Origin: ZC4RG20 sp036381515
GTDB lineage: Bacteria > Pseudomonadota > Gammaproteobacteria > Steroidobacterales > Rariloculaceae
Length of the DNA stretch: 64,000 bases
Assembly: GCA_036381515.1 (NCBI GenBank)
Contig: DASVCR010000081.1
Span: 1-64,000 of the forward strand
Direction: 5' to 3'
Below the pieces are notes generated by a model, which did no database searches, was not told the DNA's origin, and was given only the letters and a program-made list of their open reading frames with translations. Below are positions 17,906 to 26,907 of this stretch, piece by piece; positions within the stretch are counted from its first letter, which is position 1, and each line of letters opens with the position of its first letter. The translations under genes and the position numbers were made by a program.

Positions 17906-18916
17906 TCATTCGAGCTGGAGCACCCGCCGGCTGCGGATGAACTGCGACAGGATCCATTTCTCGCCGCGCAGCGGCGGCCGGCCGGCATGCCACGTGCGCA
18001 GGTCGGGCCGGCCGCCCGGCAGCACGTTGACGAAGAAAAGGCCGTCGCCGCGCCGCCCTTTGTGGCGGATCCCGAGCCGCGGGAACTCCGTCTCCCCGCC
18101 TTCGTAGGTATCGTTCAAATACACGAGGAACGTGATGATCCGCTCGCCGCGAGTGCGAACTTCCTCCTCGTATCCGGGGGTCGCCGGATCGACGAAGTCG
18201 TAGTGATTCGAAATCTCCTGACCCGCCGCATAGTGCAGCACGGTCGCGCCTTCCATGTTGACGAGCGGCACTCCGGTCGCTACCGCGATCCGGGTCTGCA
18301 CCATCAGGTGGACGAGATCGGTCTCCATCAGATTGAAGCCGGCCGCGCTGTTCGTCCGCGTCTCGGAGACGACGTCCTGCTTGCTGCTCGCGTCGTAGAC
18401 GCGAGCGCGCTCGAGCCGCCCGCGCGACCGCTCGATCAGCCACGTGCAGACCTCGTCGTCGACGAACGACGGCACCAGCCGGATGTCCGGGCCGTCATGA
18501 AGCGCGATCGCGCGCGGCACGTTCGCCCACGACGCGACGTCGATGCGCCCGCCGCCCGCCGCGGCGAGCACGCGAAGCTGATCGGCCGCAGGCTGCCAGC
18601 CGCGGCGCGCGGCCAGGGCCGCGAGCTCGAGCGCGCTCTTCCAGTCGTGCCGGCCGCCCAGGCCGGCCGCGGCGAGCACCGCGAGCAGCGCGGCCGCTTC
18701 GGCGCCGCCCTCCATCGCCGCCTCGCGCATGAACACGACGCCCTCGCGCCACAGGAGCGGCGCGCGGTCCCCGACGATCAGACGCTTCGCGAGCCGCGTC
18801 TTCGCCTCGACGTCGCCGCGCTGCGTCGCGCGCGCGAGGCAGTCGATCGCTTCGTCATGACGGCCTTCGGCGTCGTGCCGCTCGGCCAGCTCGATTTCGG
18901 CCGCCGTCGACGTCAA
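17906..18916 (-). CDS. Prolyl-4-hydroxylase-type 2OG-Fe(II) oxygenase with N-terminal repeats (paralogue 1)
   Basis: 336 residues. Residues 1-130 are Sel1/TPR-like helices (LAERHDAEGRHDEAIDCLAR; RGDVEAKTRLAKRLIVGDR). Residues 150-336 form a P4Hc double-stranded beta-helix: iron ligands are the His and Asp of SNHYDFVDP and the His of TWHAGRPP; RGEKWILSQFIR supplies the 2-oxoglutarate-binding basic residue. The enzyme should hydroxylate Pro or another side chain of a protein or peptide in the cytoplasm. It is the last gene of a run with spacings of 24-31 bases. The paralogue at 20470-21528 shares GDRAPLL, ERIxTFLVYLND and ELGxRHKGRR-type blocks, so one is a duplicate of the other. Confidence 0.88.
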   Translation of the reverse strand: MTSTAAEIELAERHDAEGRHDEAIDCLARATQRGDVEAKTRLAKRLIVGDRAPLLWREGVVFMREAAMEGGAEAAALLAVLAAAGLGGRHDWKSALELAALAARRGWQPAADQLRVLAAAGGGRIDVASWANVPRAIALHDGPDIRLVPSFVDDEVCTWLIERSRGRLERARVYDASSKQDVVSETRTNSAAGFNLMETDLVHLMVQTRIAVATGVPLVNMEGATVLHYAAGQEISNHYDFVDPATPGYEEEVRTRGERIITFLVYLNDTYEGGETEFPRLGIRHKGRRGDGLFFVNVLPGGRPDLRTWHAGRPPLRGEKWILSQFIRSRRVLQLE

Positions 18917-18940
18917 CGCAGCACCTCCCGGCGACGGGCT

Positions 18941-19567
18941 CTACCTGAGGCTGAGCTTGTGCAGCGCACCGAAGTCGCCTCTCGCGAAGACGTTGAACGC
19001 GAGACACCAGCGCTCCTCGTCCGATTCGTTCGGGTCGACCGAGTGCGATACGACGGACGGGAACAGACAGATGTCGTTCGTCTTAGGCTTATGGCCCCAG
19101 CTCTTGCAGTTGTAGATGTTGAACTTCTCGATGTCGAGATCGAGCGCGGGCGGGAACGGAATGAGGCTCAGCACGTCCCTGTGGAAGACGAGATCGCCGC
19201 TCCTGTCGTTCGTCTTCAGATAGAGCACACCCGAGATCAGCGAGTTGTGGTGAATGTGCGGACCCGCCGAGTGGCCGCGCCGGTGGCGGTTGATCCACGA
19301 ATCCGTGACGTAGAACGTGATCCTGCTGCTCACGCCGAGCAGCTCCCGCGTGTACGTCTCCACTTCCCGCATCACGATCTCGTGCACGTGCGCGAACTCG
19401 GGCCGGTGGAGCACCCTCTTGTCCACCGAGCTCAGGAAGTTGTACGTCCCGCCGCCCGGCATCGTCGACGTGTACTCGAGCGCCTCGAGATCGGGCCTTT
19501 CGAAATCGCCGACGTTGTTCACGTACAGAGGCGTCGAAAAGAGCGGAAAGATCATCGGCTTGTTCAT
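18941..19567 (-). CDS. TIGR02466-family putative 2OG-Fe(II) oxygenase
   Basis: 208 residues. It begins MNKPMIFPLFSTPLYVNN, typical of TIGR02466 proteins, and has the beta-helix iron site HIHHNSLISGVLYL with the distal His in FPSVVSHSV followed by Arg in ERWCLAFN. The start at 19567 has a GGAGAG site; the longer frame upstream lies inside the neighbouring gene and is not homologous. Family members occur next to P4H-type oxygenases and TonB receptors and have no proven substrate. Spacing of 24 and 31 bases to its neighbours indicates one operon with both prolyl hydroxylases and the GNAT. Confidence 0.85.
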   Translation of the reverse strand: MNKPMIFPLFSTPLYVNNVGDFERPDLEALEYTSTMPGGGTYNFLSSVDKRVLHRPEFAHVHEIVMREVETYTRELLGVSSRITFYVTDSWINRHRRGHSAGPHIHHNSLISGVLYLKTNDRSGDLVFHRDVLSLIPFPPALDLDIEKFNIYNCKSWGHKPKTNDICLFPSVVSHSVDPNESDEERWCLAFNVFARGDFGALHKLSLR

Positions 19568-19598
19568 CGGCGGCTCTCCGGCCGGACTCGCCCGGGGC

Positions 19599-20444
19599 TC
19601 ATGCGGGGACGAAGTCGATATCCGCGGTGTCCTGCACCGGCCCATAGCCGAGCCGGCGGCACACCCAGTCCGCGATCGGGTTCTCGGGATCGAGACAGAA
19701 GTACGACCGCTCGAGCCCGCGCTCGAGCAATCGGCGGCTGAACGCGGCGACCGCCGCCGTCGCGTAACCCCGCTCGCGAAGCTCCGGCGGCGTGTACAGG
19801 ATGCCGATGGCGGCCGCATCGCGCGTCTCGCGCAGCACGCCGAGCATGCAGCACGGCGCGCCGTCGTCCCAGAAGTAGAGCTGCCCGATCGCGCAGAGCT
19901 CTACGCTGACGCGGCCGTCGAGCGCGGCGAGGCCGCTTTCGGCGGCGAACGCGGCGCCCCACCGTTGCGCAACGGGCACATCGGCGGGGGTCGCAGCGCG
20001 CAGCGCGCCCTTCGGCGGCGCCGCGGTCGGGACGATCGCGCAGTGCGCGAGCAGGCGCTGGCGCGACTGCACGGACCAGCTCCCGCCGTGCAGCTCGATC
20101 CATCTCGCCGCGTACGCGCTCACGGCGGGCTCGGGCCCCGCTACCCCGGACAACGTGCGATAGAAGCCGCGGACGCTGTCGACGAGCGCCGGGATCGCGC
20201 CGAGCGGCAGAGCGGTCAGTCCGAGGCGGAACGGGGGCATGCGGAATGCGCAGCCGACGATCTCGTCGCCCTCCTCGACGGTCGCCCAGTACGGGGGCAA
20301 CGGAAAGCGCGCGTCGCCGCGGCTCGCGAAGCGCGCGCTCGTGAGCGCCATCGCGTTCTCCATCTCCGCGCGCCCGAGCCACGCCCCGGCGCGGGCCAGG
20401 AACTCGCGTGCGTCGGGATAAAGGCGGATCGTCGTCATCTGCAA
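19599..20444 (-). CDS. GNAT family N-acetyltransferase
   Basis: 281 residues; the acetyl-CoA-binding half is C-terminal: AIGILYTPPELRERGYATAA matches GNAT motif A (the RERGYA loop), followed by FCLDPENPIADWVCRRLGYG. The N-terminal half is a divergent GNAT-like domain, so this looks like a tandem-GNAT protein of the type often annotated as acetyltransferase or 'predicted acetyltransferase'. It lies between two oxygenase genes of the same strand, 31 bases before one and 25 bases after the other, which suggests that acylation and hydroxylation act on the same target or pathway. Confidence 0.82.
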   Translation of the reverse strand: MQMTTIRLYPDAREFLARAGAWLGRAEMENAMALTSARFASRGDARFPLPPYWATVEEGDEIVGCAFRMPPFRLGLTALPLGAIPALVDSVRGFYRTLSGVAGPEPAVSAYAARWIELHGGSWSVQSRQRLLAHCAIVPTAAPPKGALRAATPADVPVAQRWGAAFAAESGLAALDGRVSVELCAIGQLYFWDDGAPCCMLGVLRETRDAAAIGILYTPPELRERGYATAAVAAFSRRLLERGLERSYFCLDPENPIADWVCRRLGYGPVQDTADIDFVPA

Positions 20445-20469
20445 GGTCCTGCCGGACGACGTGCTCCGG

Positions 20470-21528
20470 TCAGCCGACGTGCTCTGCGCGCACGTTCAGG
20501 ACGGCGCGGCTTCGGACGAACTGGGTCATGACCCATTTCTCGCCGCGGGTCGGCGGCCGTCCCGCATGAACCATCCTCTGGTCCGGCCGTCCGTCCGGCA
20601 ACGCGTTCGTGAAGTACAACGCCTCGCGGCGACGGCCCTTGTGACGCACGCCGAGCTCCGGGAACTCCGTCTCGCCGCCGGCGTAGTCGTCGTTCAGATA
20701 GACCAGGAAGGTGACTATGCGCTCGCCGCGAGTCGCAATCTCGTGCTCGTACTGCGGCATCCGAGGGTTGACCCAATCGTAGTGCTCCGTGATCTCCTGG
20801 CCGACCGCGTAATGCAGGATCGACGGCCCCTCCATGTTGTGGACCGGCACGCCCAGGACGCCGGCCATCCGATGCTGGATCGCGATCAGCACGACGTCCG
20901 TGTCCATCAGATCGAATCCCGTCGCGCTGTTCGTACGCATTCGATCGGGTACGTTTCCCCCGCGGACCGGATCATAGATCAGCGCGCGCCGCAATCGACC
21001 GCGCGCGCGAGCGATCAACCAGTCGCACACGTCGCCCGGCACGAAGTCCGGGAAGCATCGCACCGTCGGCGCTTCGTGCAGCGTGATTCCGGGCAGCGGT
21101 ACGAGCCATGCAGCGAGATCGATCCGTTCGGCCAGGCCGCGCCAGCCTTCCGGCGGCGCCTCGGCTCCCGGCGGACGCCCGGCCAGCACGTTGAGCTGAC
21201 CGCGTGCGGCCGCAGCCCCCTGATCGGCGGCGCGGACGAGCAACGCGAGCGCACCCGGCCAGCTTTGCTCCATGTACGCGCCGAGCGCAACCATCGGCGC
21301 GAGTCGCATGGCCGCCTCCGCGCTTCCCGCGCGCATCGCTTCGACGAGAAGGCGCGTGCCGTCCCGCGGAAGCAGCGGCGCGCGGTCCCCGACGACGAGC
21401 CGTGCGCCGAGCTCCGTCATCGCGTCGATATCGCCGGATTGCGTTGCGCGGGCGAGCGCGTCGACGGCTTCGTCGTGTCGGCCCGCCGCGTCGTGCTCCG
21501 CGGCGAGCACGGTGGCAGCGGATGGCAT
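20470..21528 (-). CDS. Prolyl-4-hydroxylase-type 2OG-Fe(II) oxygenase with N-terminal repeats (paralogue 2)
   Basis: 352 residues with the same architecture as the gene at 17906-18916: helical Sel1/TPR-like repeats (LAAEHDAAGRHDEAVDALAR), then a P4Hc domain with iron ligands His and Asp of TEHYDWVNP, distal His of MVHAGRPP and the RGEKWVMTQFVR block. The ATG at 21528 follows GGGAGG. It is the first gene of the four-gene run, so the promoter should lie between 21528 and 21745, where a divergent gene (fbp) and a repeat element are also found. Its C-terminus has a short extra tail after the conserved end. Confidence 0.88.
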   Translation of the reverse strand: MPSAATVLAAEHDAAGRHDEAVDALARATQSGDIDAMTELGARLVVGDRAPLLPRDGTRLLVEAMRAGSAEAAMRLAPMVALGAYMEQSWPGALALLVRAADQGAAAARGQLNVLAGRPPGAEAPPEGWRGLAERIDLAAWLVPLPGITLHEAPTVRCFPDFVPGDVCDWLIARARGRLRRALIYDPVRGGNVPDRMRTNSATGFDLMDTDVVLIAIQHRMAGVLGVPVHNMEGPSILHYAVGQEITEHYDWVNPRMPQYEHEIATRGERIVTFLVYLNDDYAGGETEFPELGVRHKGRRREALYFTNALPDGRPDQRMVHAGRPPTRGEKWVMTQFVRSRAVLNVRAEHVG

Positions 21529-21608
21529 CGACGTCCTCCCTTCGCCGAGTCCACGCCAATATGTACACCAATGGGGCGCGAGCTGTCGAACGCGGGCCAG
21601 CCGAAGGA

Positions 21609-21655
21609 GGTGCCCGGCACCATTCCCGGCGAACAAGGTGTCCGGCACGATTTTT
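21609..21655. repeat. Variant copy of the GTGTC-GGCACC repeat family
   Basis: GGTGCCCGGCACC (21609-21621) and GGTGTCCGGCACG followed by a T-run (from 21637) are variants of the modules at 2402 and 30721. Here the two occur as near-direct copies in the divergent promoter region of fbp and the oxygenase run, rather than as a clean hairpin. Confidence 0.6.
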
Positions 21656-21744
21656 CCGGTCGGGGGTTGTGCTTACCATAGGCGGCCGGGATACCAACGA
21701 AAAAGCGCGTCCAAAGACGAGGCGCAACGGAGGCTCCGACCGAC

Positions 21745-22743
21745 ATGAGCAACAGCGAAGCGATTCGCGACATCACGACGCTGCAGAGCCACATTCTCGA
21801 GCACGGCTTCGATCAGCCGGACGACGGCAACACGCTGTCGTGGATCCTCTCGGCGCTGTCGATCTCGGCGAAGATCATCGCGGCCGAGGTGCGGCGCGCG
21901 CGGCTCGTCGACGTCCTCGGCGAGGCGGGGACCGCGAACGTGCAGGGAGAAGCGCAGCAGAAGCTCGATGTGATCGCGAACGAGATCCTGCTGCGGACGC
22001 TAGGCCGGCGCGAGGGCGTCGCGATCGTCGCGTCCGAGGAGAACGAGGAGCCTGCGATCATCCGCCACGAGCGCCACGGGCCGCGGCGCTACTGCGTGCT
22101 GTTCGATCCGCTCGACGGCTCGTCGAACCTCGACGTCTGCGGAGCCGTCGGCACGATCTTCAGCATCGTCCGGCAGGACCGGCGCGCCGAGCAGCCGGAA
22201 GCGTCTCTGTTGCAGCCGGGGTCCGAGCAGGTCGCAGCCGGCTACGTGCTGTACGGCTCGTCGACCGTGTTCACGCTGACGCTCGGCCGCGGCGTCGACA
22301 TGTTCGTCCTAGACCCGAGCATCGGCGCGTTCGTCCGCACCGAGCGCGGCCTCACGATCCCGAAGGCGAGCAAGAGCTACTCGGTCAACGAGGGCAATCG
22401 CCTGTCGTTCCCGGAGGGCTACCAGCAGTATCTGCATTGGGCGCAGCAGCACGGCTACTCGTCGCGCTACGTCGGCACGATGGTGGCCGACGTGCATCGG
22501 ATCCTGTTGAAGGGCGGCGTGTTCATGTATCCGCCGACGCAGAAGGCGCCCCGCGGGAAGCTGCGGCTCCTCTACGAGGCGAATCCGATGGCGATGGTCA
22601 TCGAGCAGGCGGGCGGCAAGGCCTACGCCGCGCCCGGCACGCGGATACTCGACATCAAGCCGGACGACATCCATCAGCGCGTGCCCGTCGTGCTCGGCAG
22701 CCCGGACGAGGTCGACCGTGTCATGGAGCTGGTGGGACAATAA
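21745..22743 (+). CDS. fbp: Fructose-1,6-bisphosphatase class 1
   Basis: 332 residues, full family length. The metal/substrate site FDPLDGSSNLD and the KGGVFMYPPTQKAPRGKLRL block identify class 1 FBPase, which removes the 1-phosphate of fructose 1,6-bisphosphate in gluconeogenesis in the cytoplasm. EENEE precedes the metal site as expected. It is followed 83 bases later by a small membrane-protein gene on the same strand and is divergent from the oxygenase run. With the glycogen genes at 48-58.7 kb it fits a gluconeogenic, storage-forming metabolism. Confidence 0.96.
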   Translation: MSNSEAIRDITTLQSHILEHGFDQPDDGNTLSWILSALSISAKIIAAEVRRARLVDVLGEAGTANVQGEAQQKLDVIANEILLRTLGRREGVAIVASEENEEPAIIRHERHGPRRYCVLFDPLDGSSNLDVCGAVGTIFSIVRQDRRAEQPEASLLQPGSEQVAAGYVLYGSSTVFTLTLGRGVDMFVLDPSIGAFVRTERGLTIPKASKSYSVNEGNRLSFPEGYQQYLHWAQQHGYSSRYVGTMVADVHRILLKGGVFMYPPTQKAPRGKLRLLYEANPMAMVIEQAGGKAYAAPGTRILDIKPDDIHQRVPVVLGSPDEVDRVMELVGQ

Positions 22744-22826
22744 CGGCGAGCCCCGGCACGCTCGACGCGAGCACGCGGGTCGGCACTCGATCAGGCCGAC
22801 CGGGAAGGATCTCCGAGGAGAATCGA

Positions 22827-23162
22827 ATGCATAATCGGCTCCAGCGCGCGCTCGCGCGCCGTGAACGGGTGAGACGCACGCGCGACTACGCGTGGACGGT
22901 TTTCGCGGCGGCCCTCGCCGCCGCGGTCTTCGGCTGGATCTTGCTGATCGATCACGTGGTCTCCGACACGCGGACGGCGTGGTGGATCGTGCTCGTGTAC
23001 GCGGTCTTCGCGCTCGTCGGCAGCGCGCTCGCGTTTCGCGCGTTCGGCGCCGCGATGCGCCTCGCGCGCCAGGTCGACGCGCATCCCCTCGAGTCTGCCG
23101 ACGACGCGGCGGACCGTCCGGTGTCGGTCTGGGACGAGATCTGGGGGCGTCACCGCGGCTGA
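22827..23162 (+). CDS. Small two-segment membrane protein
   Basis: 111 residues. Two membrane segments (about residues 22-43, YAWTVFAAALAAAVFGWILL, and 53-73, WWIVLVYAVFALVGSALAF) separated by a short loop, with a basic N-terminus (LARRERVRRTRD) and an acidic C-terminal tail ending VWDEIWGRHRG. A GAGGAG site precedes the ATG. I do not recognise a family. It is probably co-transcribed with fbp. Confidence 0.7.
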   Translation: MHNRLQRALARRERVRRTRDYAWTVFAAALAAAVFGWILLIDHVVSDTRTAWWIVLVYAVFALVGSALAFRAFGAAMRLARQVDAHPLESADDAADRPVSVWDEIWGRHRG

Positions 23163-23221
23163 GGCCGTCGCGATCGGGCGACGGGCTCGCTGATCCGCGC
23201 GCGACGCGCGATCCGCCCGCC

Positions 23222-24007
23222 CTAATGCGTCATCGCGTAGATCACGTAGTTGACGCCGTACCGATACGCGAGCGCGGTCATCTCGAGCGGATAGTACGGG
23301 TCGTTCGCGTGCTCCCACGCGTCGCCCATGTCGATGTTGAAGTTGATCGCGACCATGAGCCGTCCGTCGTCGTCGTAGATGCCGCGCCAGCGGGGCGGCC
23401 CTTCCATCTGCGGCGTCATGCCGGGCCCCCGCAGGTGCCGCTGCCCGGGGATCTGCGTGCGGTTGTCGAGCGGGAAAATGATCTCGAGGAGCGGGTCGTC
23501 TTCCGGGATGTCGACGATCGCGCTGCCCGGCAGCACGCGGCGGATCGCCGCCTCGAAGATCGGCCACTCCCACTCGCTGTGGAAGTCGTCGACGACGAGA
23601 AAGCCGCCGCGAAGCAGGTATTCGCGCAGCCGCTCCGCCTCGGCGTCGGTCGGCGTCCAGTACCCTTGGCCGACCTGCTGCACGAACAGCCACGGGTAAT
23701 CGAAGAGCCGCTCGTCGGTCAGCTCGAGCTGCCGGCTGTCCTCGGCGACCGAGAGCCGCGTGAACCGCTCGAGCGCGGGCAGGAAGTTCATCTCGGCCTC
23801 GGGGTAGTCGATCGCCCACCACGGCATCCGCCAGCCGCGCGAGCCGCCTCCGCCGCTCGTCGCGTAGATCATCCGGGCCATGTGGAACTCGGCCTCGGGC
23901 GCATCGCCGGTCGCCTCGGGCATCCGCGACTGGCTCGACGCGATGCCCGCGACGAGCACGGCGGCCGCGGCAACGAACGGAAGGCGTGCGCGAAGCCGTC
24001 GGCCCAT
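23222..24007 (-). CDS. DUF4159 domain exported protein
   Basis: 261 residues with an N-terminal signal peptide (LPFVAAAAVLVAGIASS). The rest is a DUF4159 domain: FHMARMIYAT, DYPWLFVQQVGQGYWTPTD, REYLLRGGFLVVDDFH and YYPLEMTALAYRYGVNYVIY are recognisable blocks of this glutamine-amidotransferase-like-fold family. DUF4159 proteins usually sit with MoxR/DUF58 gene sets; here instead its ATG overlaps the aguB stop (TGATG), so it is translationally coupled to the polyamine operon, which is unusual. The function is unknown. Confidence 0.82.
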   Translation of the reverse strand: MGRRLRARLPFVAAAAVLVAGIASSQSRMPEATGDAPEAEFHMARMIYATSGGGGSRGWRMPWWAIDYPEAEMNFLPALERFTRLSVAEDSRQLELTDERLFDYPWLFVQQVGQGYWTPTDAEAERLREYLLRGGFLVVDDFHSEWEWPIFEAAIRRVLPGSAIVDIPEDDPLLEIIFPLDNRTQIPGQRHLRGPGMTPQMEGPPRWRGIYDDDGRLMVAINFNIDMGDAWEHANDPYYPLEMTALAYRYGVNYVIYAMTH

Positions 24008-24915
24008 CACTTCTCCTCTATGAACCGCTCGGTCAGCTCGGAGTAGGCGTCGATCCGCCGGTCGCGCAGGAACGGCCAGCCGACCCTGAACGACTCCATG
24101 TCGCGCAGATCGACCTCCTCGACGAGCACGGCCTCGGCGTCCGCCGGCGCGCGCACGACGATGCGGCCGTCGGGCGCGGCGAGGAAGCTCTGTCCCCAGA
24201 ACTCGATGCCGCCCTGCCCGTCCGGCGACGGCTCGAAGCCGACGCGGTTCACGGCCGCCACGAAGCAGCCGTTCGCGATCGCGTGGCTGCGCTGCATCGT
24301 CTCCCAGGCCTCGTGCTGCCGCGCGCCGTACTCGGCCTTCTCCTCCGGATGCCAGCCGATCGCGGTCGGGTAGATCAAAAGCTCGGCGCCGCGGAGCGCC
24401 GTGAGCCGCGCGGCCTCCGGATACCACTGGTCCCAGCAGACCAGCACGCCGAGCTCGCCGGCGCCGGTCGCGAACGTCCTGAAGCCTAGGTCGCCCGGCG
24501 TGAAATAGAACTTCTCGTAGTAGCGCGGATCGTCCGGGATGTGCATTTTCCGGTACTTGCCGACGTAGCCGCGCCGGCCGTCGAGCACGGCCGCCGTGTT
24601 GTGGTAGAGGCCGGGCGCGCGCCGCTCGAACAGGCTCGCGACGACCGTCACGTCGAGCTCGGCCGCCACCCCCGCGAGCCGCTCGGTCGTCGGTCCCGGC
24701 ACGGGCTCCGCGAGAGCGAACTGCGCCGGGTCCTCGGTCTGGCAGAAGTAGCGGGAACGAAACAGCTCGGGCAGCACGACGAGCTTCGCGCCGCGGGCGG
24801 CCGCATCCCGAATGAACCCCTCCGCGCGCGAGACGTTCGCGTCCGGCGATTCCGTCATCGCCATCTGCACGAGCCCGACGGCGAGCGGCTTCGCCGCGGA
24901 CCGCGCGCGGCTCAT
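24007..24915 (-). CDS. aguB: N-carbamoylputrescine amidohydrolase
   Basis: 302 residues, a nitrilase-superfamily enzyme with the Glu-Lys-Cys triad: Glu in VVLPELFRSRYF, Lys in KYRKMHIPDD and Cys in LVCWDQWYPEAARL. The last motif is specific to N-carbamoylputrescine amidases, which release putrescine, CO2 and ammonia. Its ATG overlaps the speA stop by 4 bases and its stop overlaps the DUF4159 start, so translation of the three is coupled. Together with aguA and speA in the same operon the assignment is strong. Confidence 0.94.
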   Translation of the reverse strand: MSRARSAAKPLAVGLVQMAMTESPDANVSRAEGFIRDAAARGAKLVVLPELFRSRYFCQTEDPAQFALAEPVPGPTTERLAGVAAELDVTVVASLFERRAPGLYHNTAAVLDGRRGYVGKYRKMHIPDDPRYYEKFYFTPGDLGFRTFATGAGELGVLVCWDQWYPEAARLTALRGAELLIYPTAIGWHPEEKAEYGARQHEAWETMQRSHAIANGCFVAAVNRVGFEPSPDGQGGIEFWGQSFLAAPDGRIVVRAPADAEAVLVEEVDLRDMESFRVGWPFLRDRRIDAYSELTERFIEEK

Positions 24916-26900
24916 ACCCGATGCTCCTCGCGCTCCATGTTGCGCGAGTCGCAGTACGTGTTCGCCGCGAACGTCGCCATGTAGTAGTCGAGGATCTCCA
25001 TGCCCTGGGTCGGCCGCACCACGCCCGCCTGGATCTTCCCGCGCACCAGCTCGCTCATGCGGCGGTGCAGGTCGTTCGGGAAGTACTGCACCTGCGCCAG
25101 CATATCCTGAATCGCCGTGCCCGGGATGATCTTCTCGATCCAGAAGTTGCCCGGCTCCTCGGCGTCCGCGTAAACGTGCGCCTCCGCGACGCGCCCGAAC
25201 AGGTTGTGCGCGTCCCCGACGATGTCCTCGTACGCCCCCATCAGGAAGAAGCCGAGGTAGTACGGCTGTTTCGGATCGAGCTTGTGCAGCGGCAGGAAGC
25301 GGTTGTCGTGGTAGCTCGAGACGTAGTGGCTGACCTTGCCGTCCGAGTCGCACGTGAGGTCGACCAGAAGCCCGCGCCGCTTCGGCTCCTCCTCGAGCCG
25401 GTCGATCGGCATGATCGGGAACGGCTGACCGATCGCCCAGTGGTCGAGCATCGACTGGAAGACCGAGAAGTTGCAGAGGTACTGGTCGACGAGCACGCCC
25501 TCGAGCTCGATGATCTCCGGAGAGCTCGCGAGCTCCTCGTCCCGTTGCGCGGCCTTCAGAATGCGGTTGCAGACGCGCCAGTAGAGCGCCTCCGCGAGCG
25601 CCCGCTGCTCGAGCGGCAAGTAGCCGAGCGTGAACAGCGTGCCGACGTCGTCGAGCCGCTCCTTCGCGTCGTGATAGGCCTCGAGCAGCTCGCCGGACTT
25701 CTTGATCGACGGCAGGTAGTCGAGAATGCGGCCGAGCGCCTGCACGGTCTCCTCGACGTCGTCGGGAACGACGAGCTCCTGCGACGAATCGTCCTTCGCG
25801 TGCGCGCCGATCACCGGGACGATCAGCATCGAGTGATGCGCGGTGAGCGCGCGGCCGCTCTCCGTCACGAGGATCGGCATCGGCACCTCGTTCGCGTCAC
25901 AGACCTCCTTGACCGTGAACACGACCGCGTTCGCGTACTCCTGCAGGCTGTAGTTGATGCCCGCGTCCTCCTCGAAGTGCCCCTTGTCGTAATTGACGCC
26001 GAGGCCGCCGCCGACGTCGAGATACTTCAAGCCGATGCCGCGGCGAATGAGCGACGCGTAGATCTGCGTGACCTCCTTCGTCGCCTGCTTCAGGACCTGG
26101 ATGTCCGCGATCTGGCTGCCGATGTGGCAGTGGAGCAGCACGAGACTCTCCTTCATCCCGTTCTGCTCGAGCTCGCCGACGAGCCGCATCAGCTCGGTGA
26201 CGGTCAGCCCGAACTTCGAGTTCGCGCCGGAGGACTCCGACCAGCGGCCCGAGCCCCGAGTCAGGAGCCGCACGCGGACGCCGAGCCGCGGCTTGAACGC
26301 CTTCTCGAACGCGAGGTTCTTGAGATCGGTGAACTCCGAGTACTTCTCGATCACCGGCACGACGTTCTGGCCGAGACGCTGCCCGTTGATCATCAGCGAC
26401 AGCATCGTCCGGTCCTTGACGCCGTTGCAGACGAGCAGCGTGTCGTTGTCGACGTGCGGCAGCGTCGCGAGGAGCTCGGCCTTCGACCCGCACTCGAGGC
26501 CCATCCCGTAAGGCTTACCGGCGTCGAGCAGCTCGTCGACGACCTCGTGCAGCTGGTTCACCTTGATCGGATAGACGCCGCGGTAGACGTTCTCGTAGCC
26601 GGACTCCGCGATCGCATCGCGGAACGCCTCGTTGATGCGCTTGACCTGCGCGCGCAGCACGTCCTGGAAACGGATCAGGATCGGGAACTGGATCCCCCGG
26701 CGACGCAGCTCCTGCACGATGTCGACGACGTCCATCGTCGTCGACGCCGAATCGAGCACGCGCACCGCGACGTGCCCGCGCTCGTTGATGAAGAAGTAGG
26801 GCTCGCCCCAGCTCGTGATGCGATAGAGCTCCGCCGAGTCGGCGATCGTCCACGGAGGGTTTTCCTGCGGCGTCGGAAGCGGTTCGGGTCGGGATGCCAT
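24912..26900 (-). CDS. speA: Biosynthetic arginine decarboxylase
   Basis: 662 residues, the usual SpeA length. It is a fold-III PLP decarboxylase: VYPIKVNQ carries the PLP-binding Lys, LVLLHCHIGSQ and KYLDVGGGLGVNY are conserved cofactor and substrate blocks, and VTESGRALTAHHSMLIV follows as in E. coli SpeA. It converts arginine to agmatine in the cytoplasm, the first step of the aguA/aguB route to putrescine. It starts 7 bases after the deoxyhypusine-synthase-like gene and overlaps aguB by 4 bases. Confidence 0.97.
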   Translation of the reverse strand: MASRPEPLPTPQENPPWTIADSAELYRITSWGEPYFFINERGHVAVRVLDSASTTMDVVDIVQELRRRGIQFPILIRFQDVLRAQVKRINEAFRDAIAESGYENVYRGVYPIKVNQLHEVVDELLDAGKPYGMGLECGSKAELLATLPHVDNDTLLVCNGVKDRTMLSLMINGQRLGQNVVPVIEKYSEFTDLKNLAFEKAFKPRLGVRVRLLTRGSGRWSESSGANSKFGLTVTELMRLVGELEQNGMKESLVLLHCHIGSQIADIQVLKQATKEVTQIYASLIRRGIGLKYLDVGGGLGVNYDKGHFEEDAGINYSLQEYANAVVFTVKEVCDANEVPMPILVTESGRALTAHHSMLIVPVIGAHAKDDSSQELVVPDDVEETVQALGRILDYLPSIKKSGELLEAYHDAKERLDDVGTLFTLGYLPLEQRALAEALYWRVCNRILKAAQRDEELASSPEIIELEGVLVDQYLCNFSVFQSMLDHWAIGQPFPIMPIDRLEEEPKRRGLLVDLTCDSDGKVSHYVSSYHDNRFLPLHKLDPKQPYYLGFFLMGAYEDIVGDAHNLFGRVAEAHVYADAEEPGNFWIEKIIPGTAIQDMLAQVQYFPNDLHRRMSELVRGKIQAGVVRPTQGMEILDYYMATFAANTYCDSRNMEREEHRV

Positions 26901-26907
26901 CGGCGGT

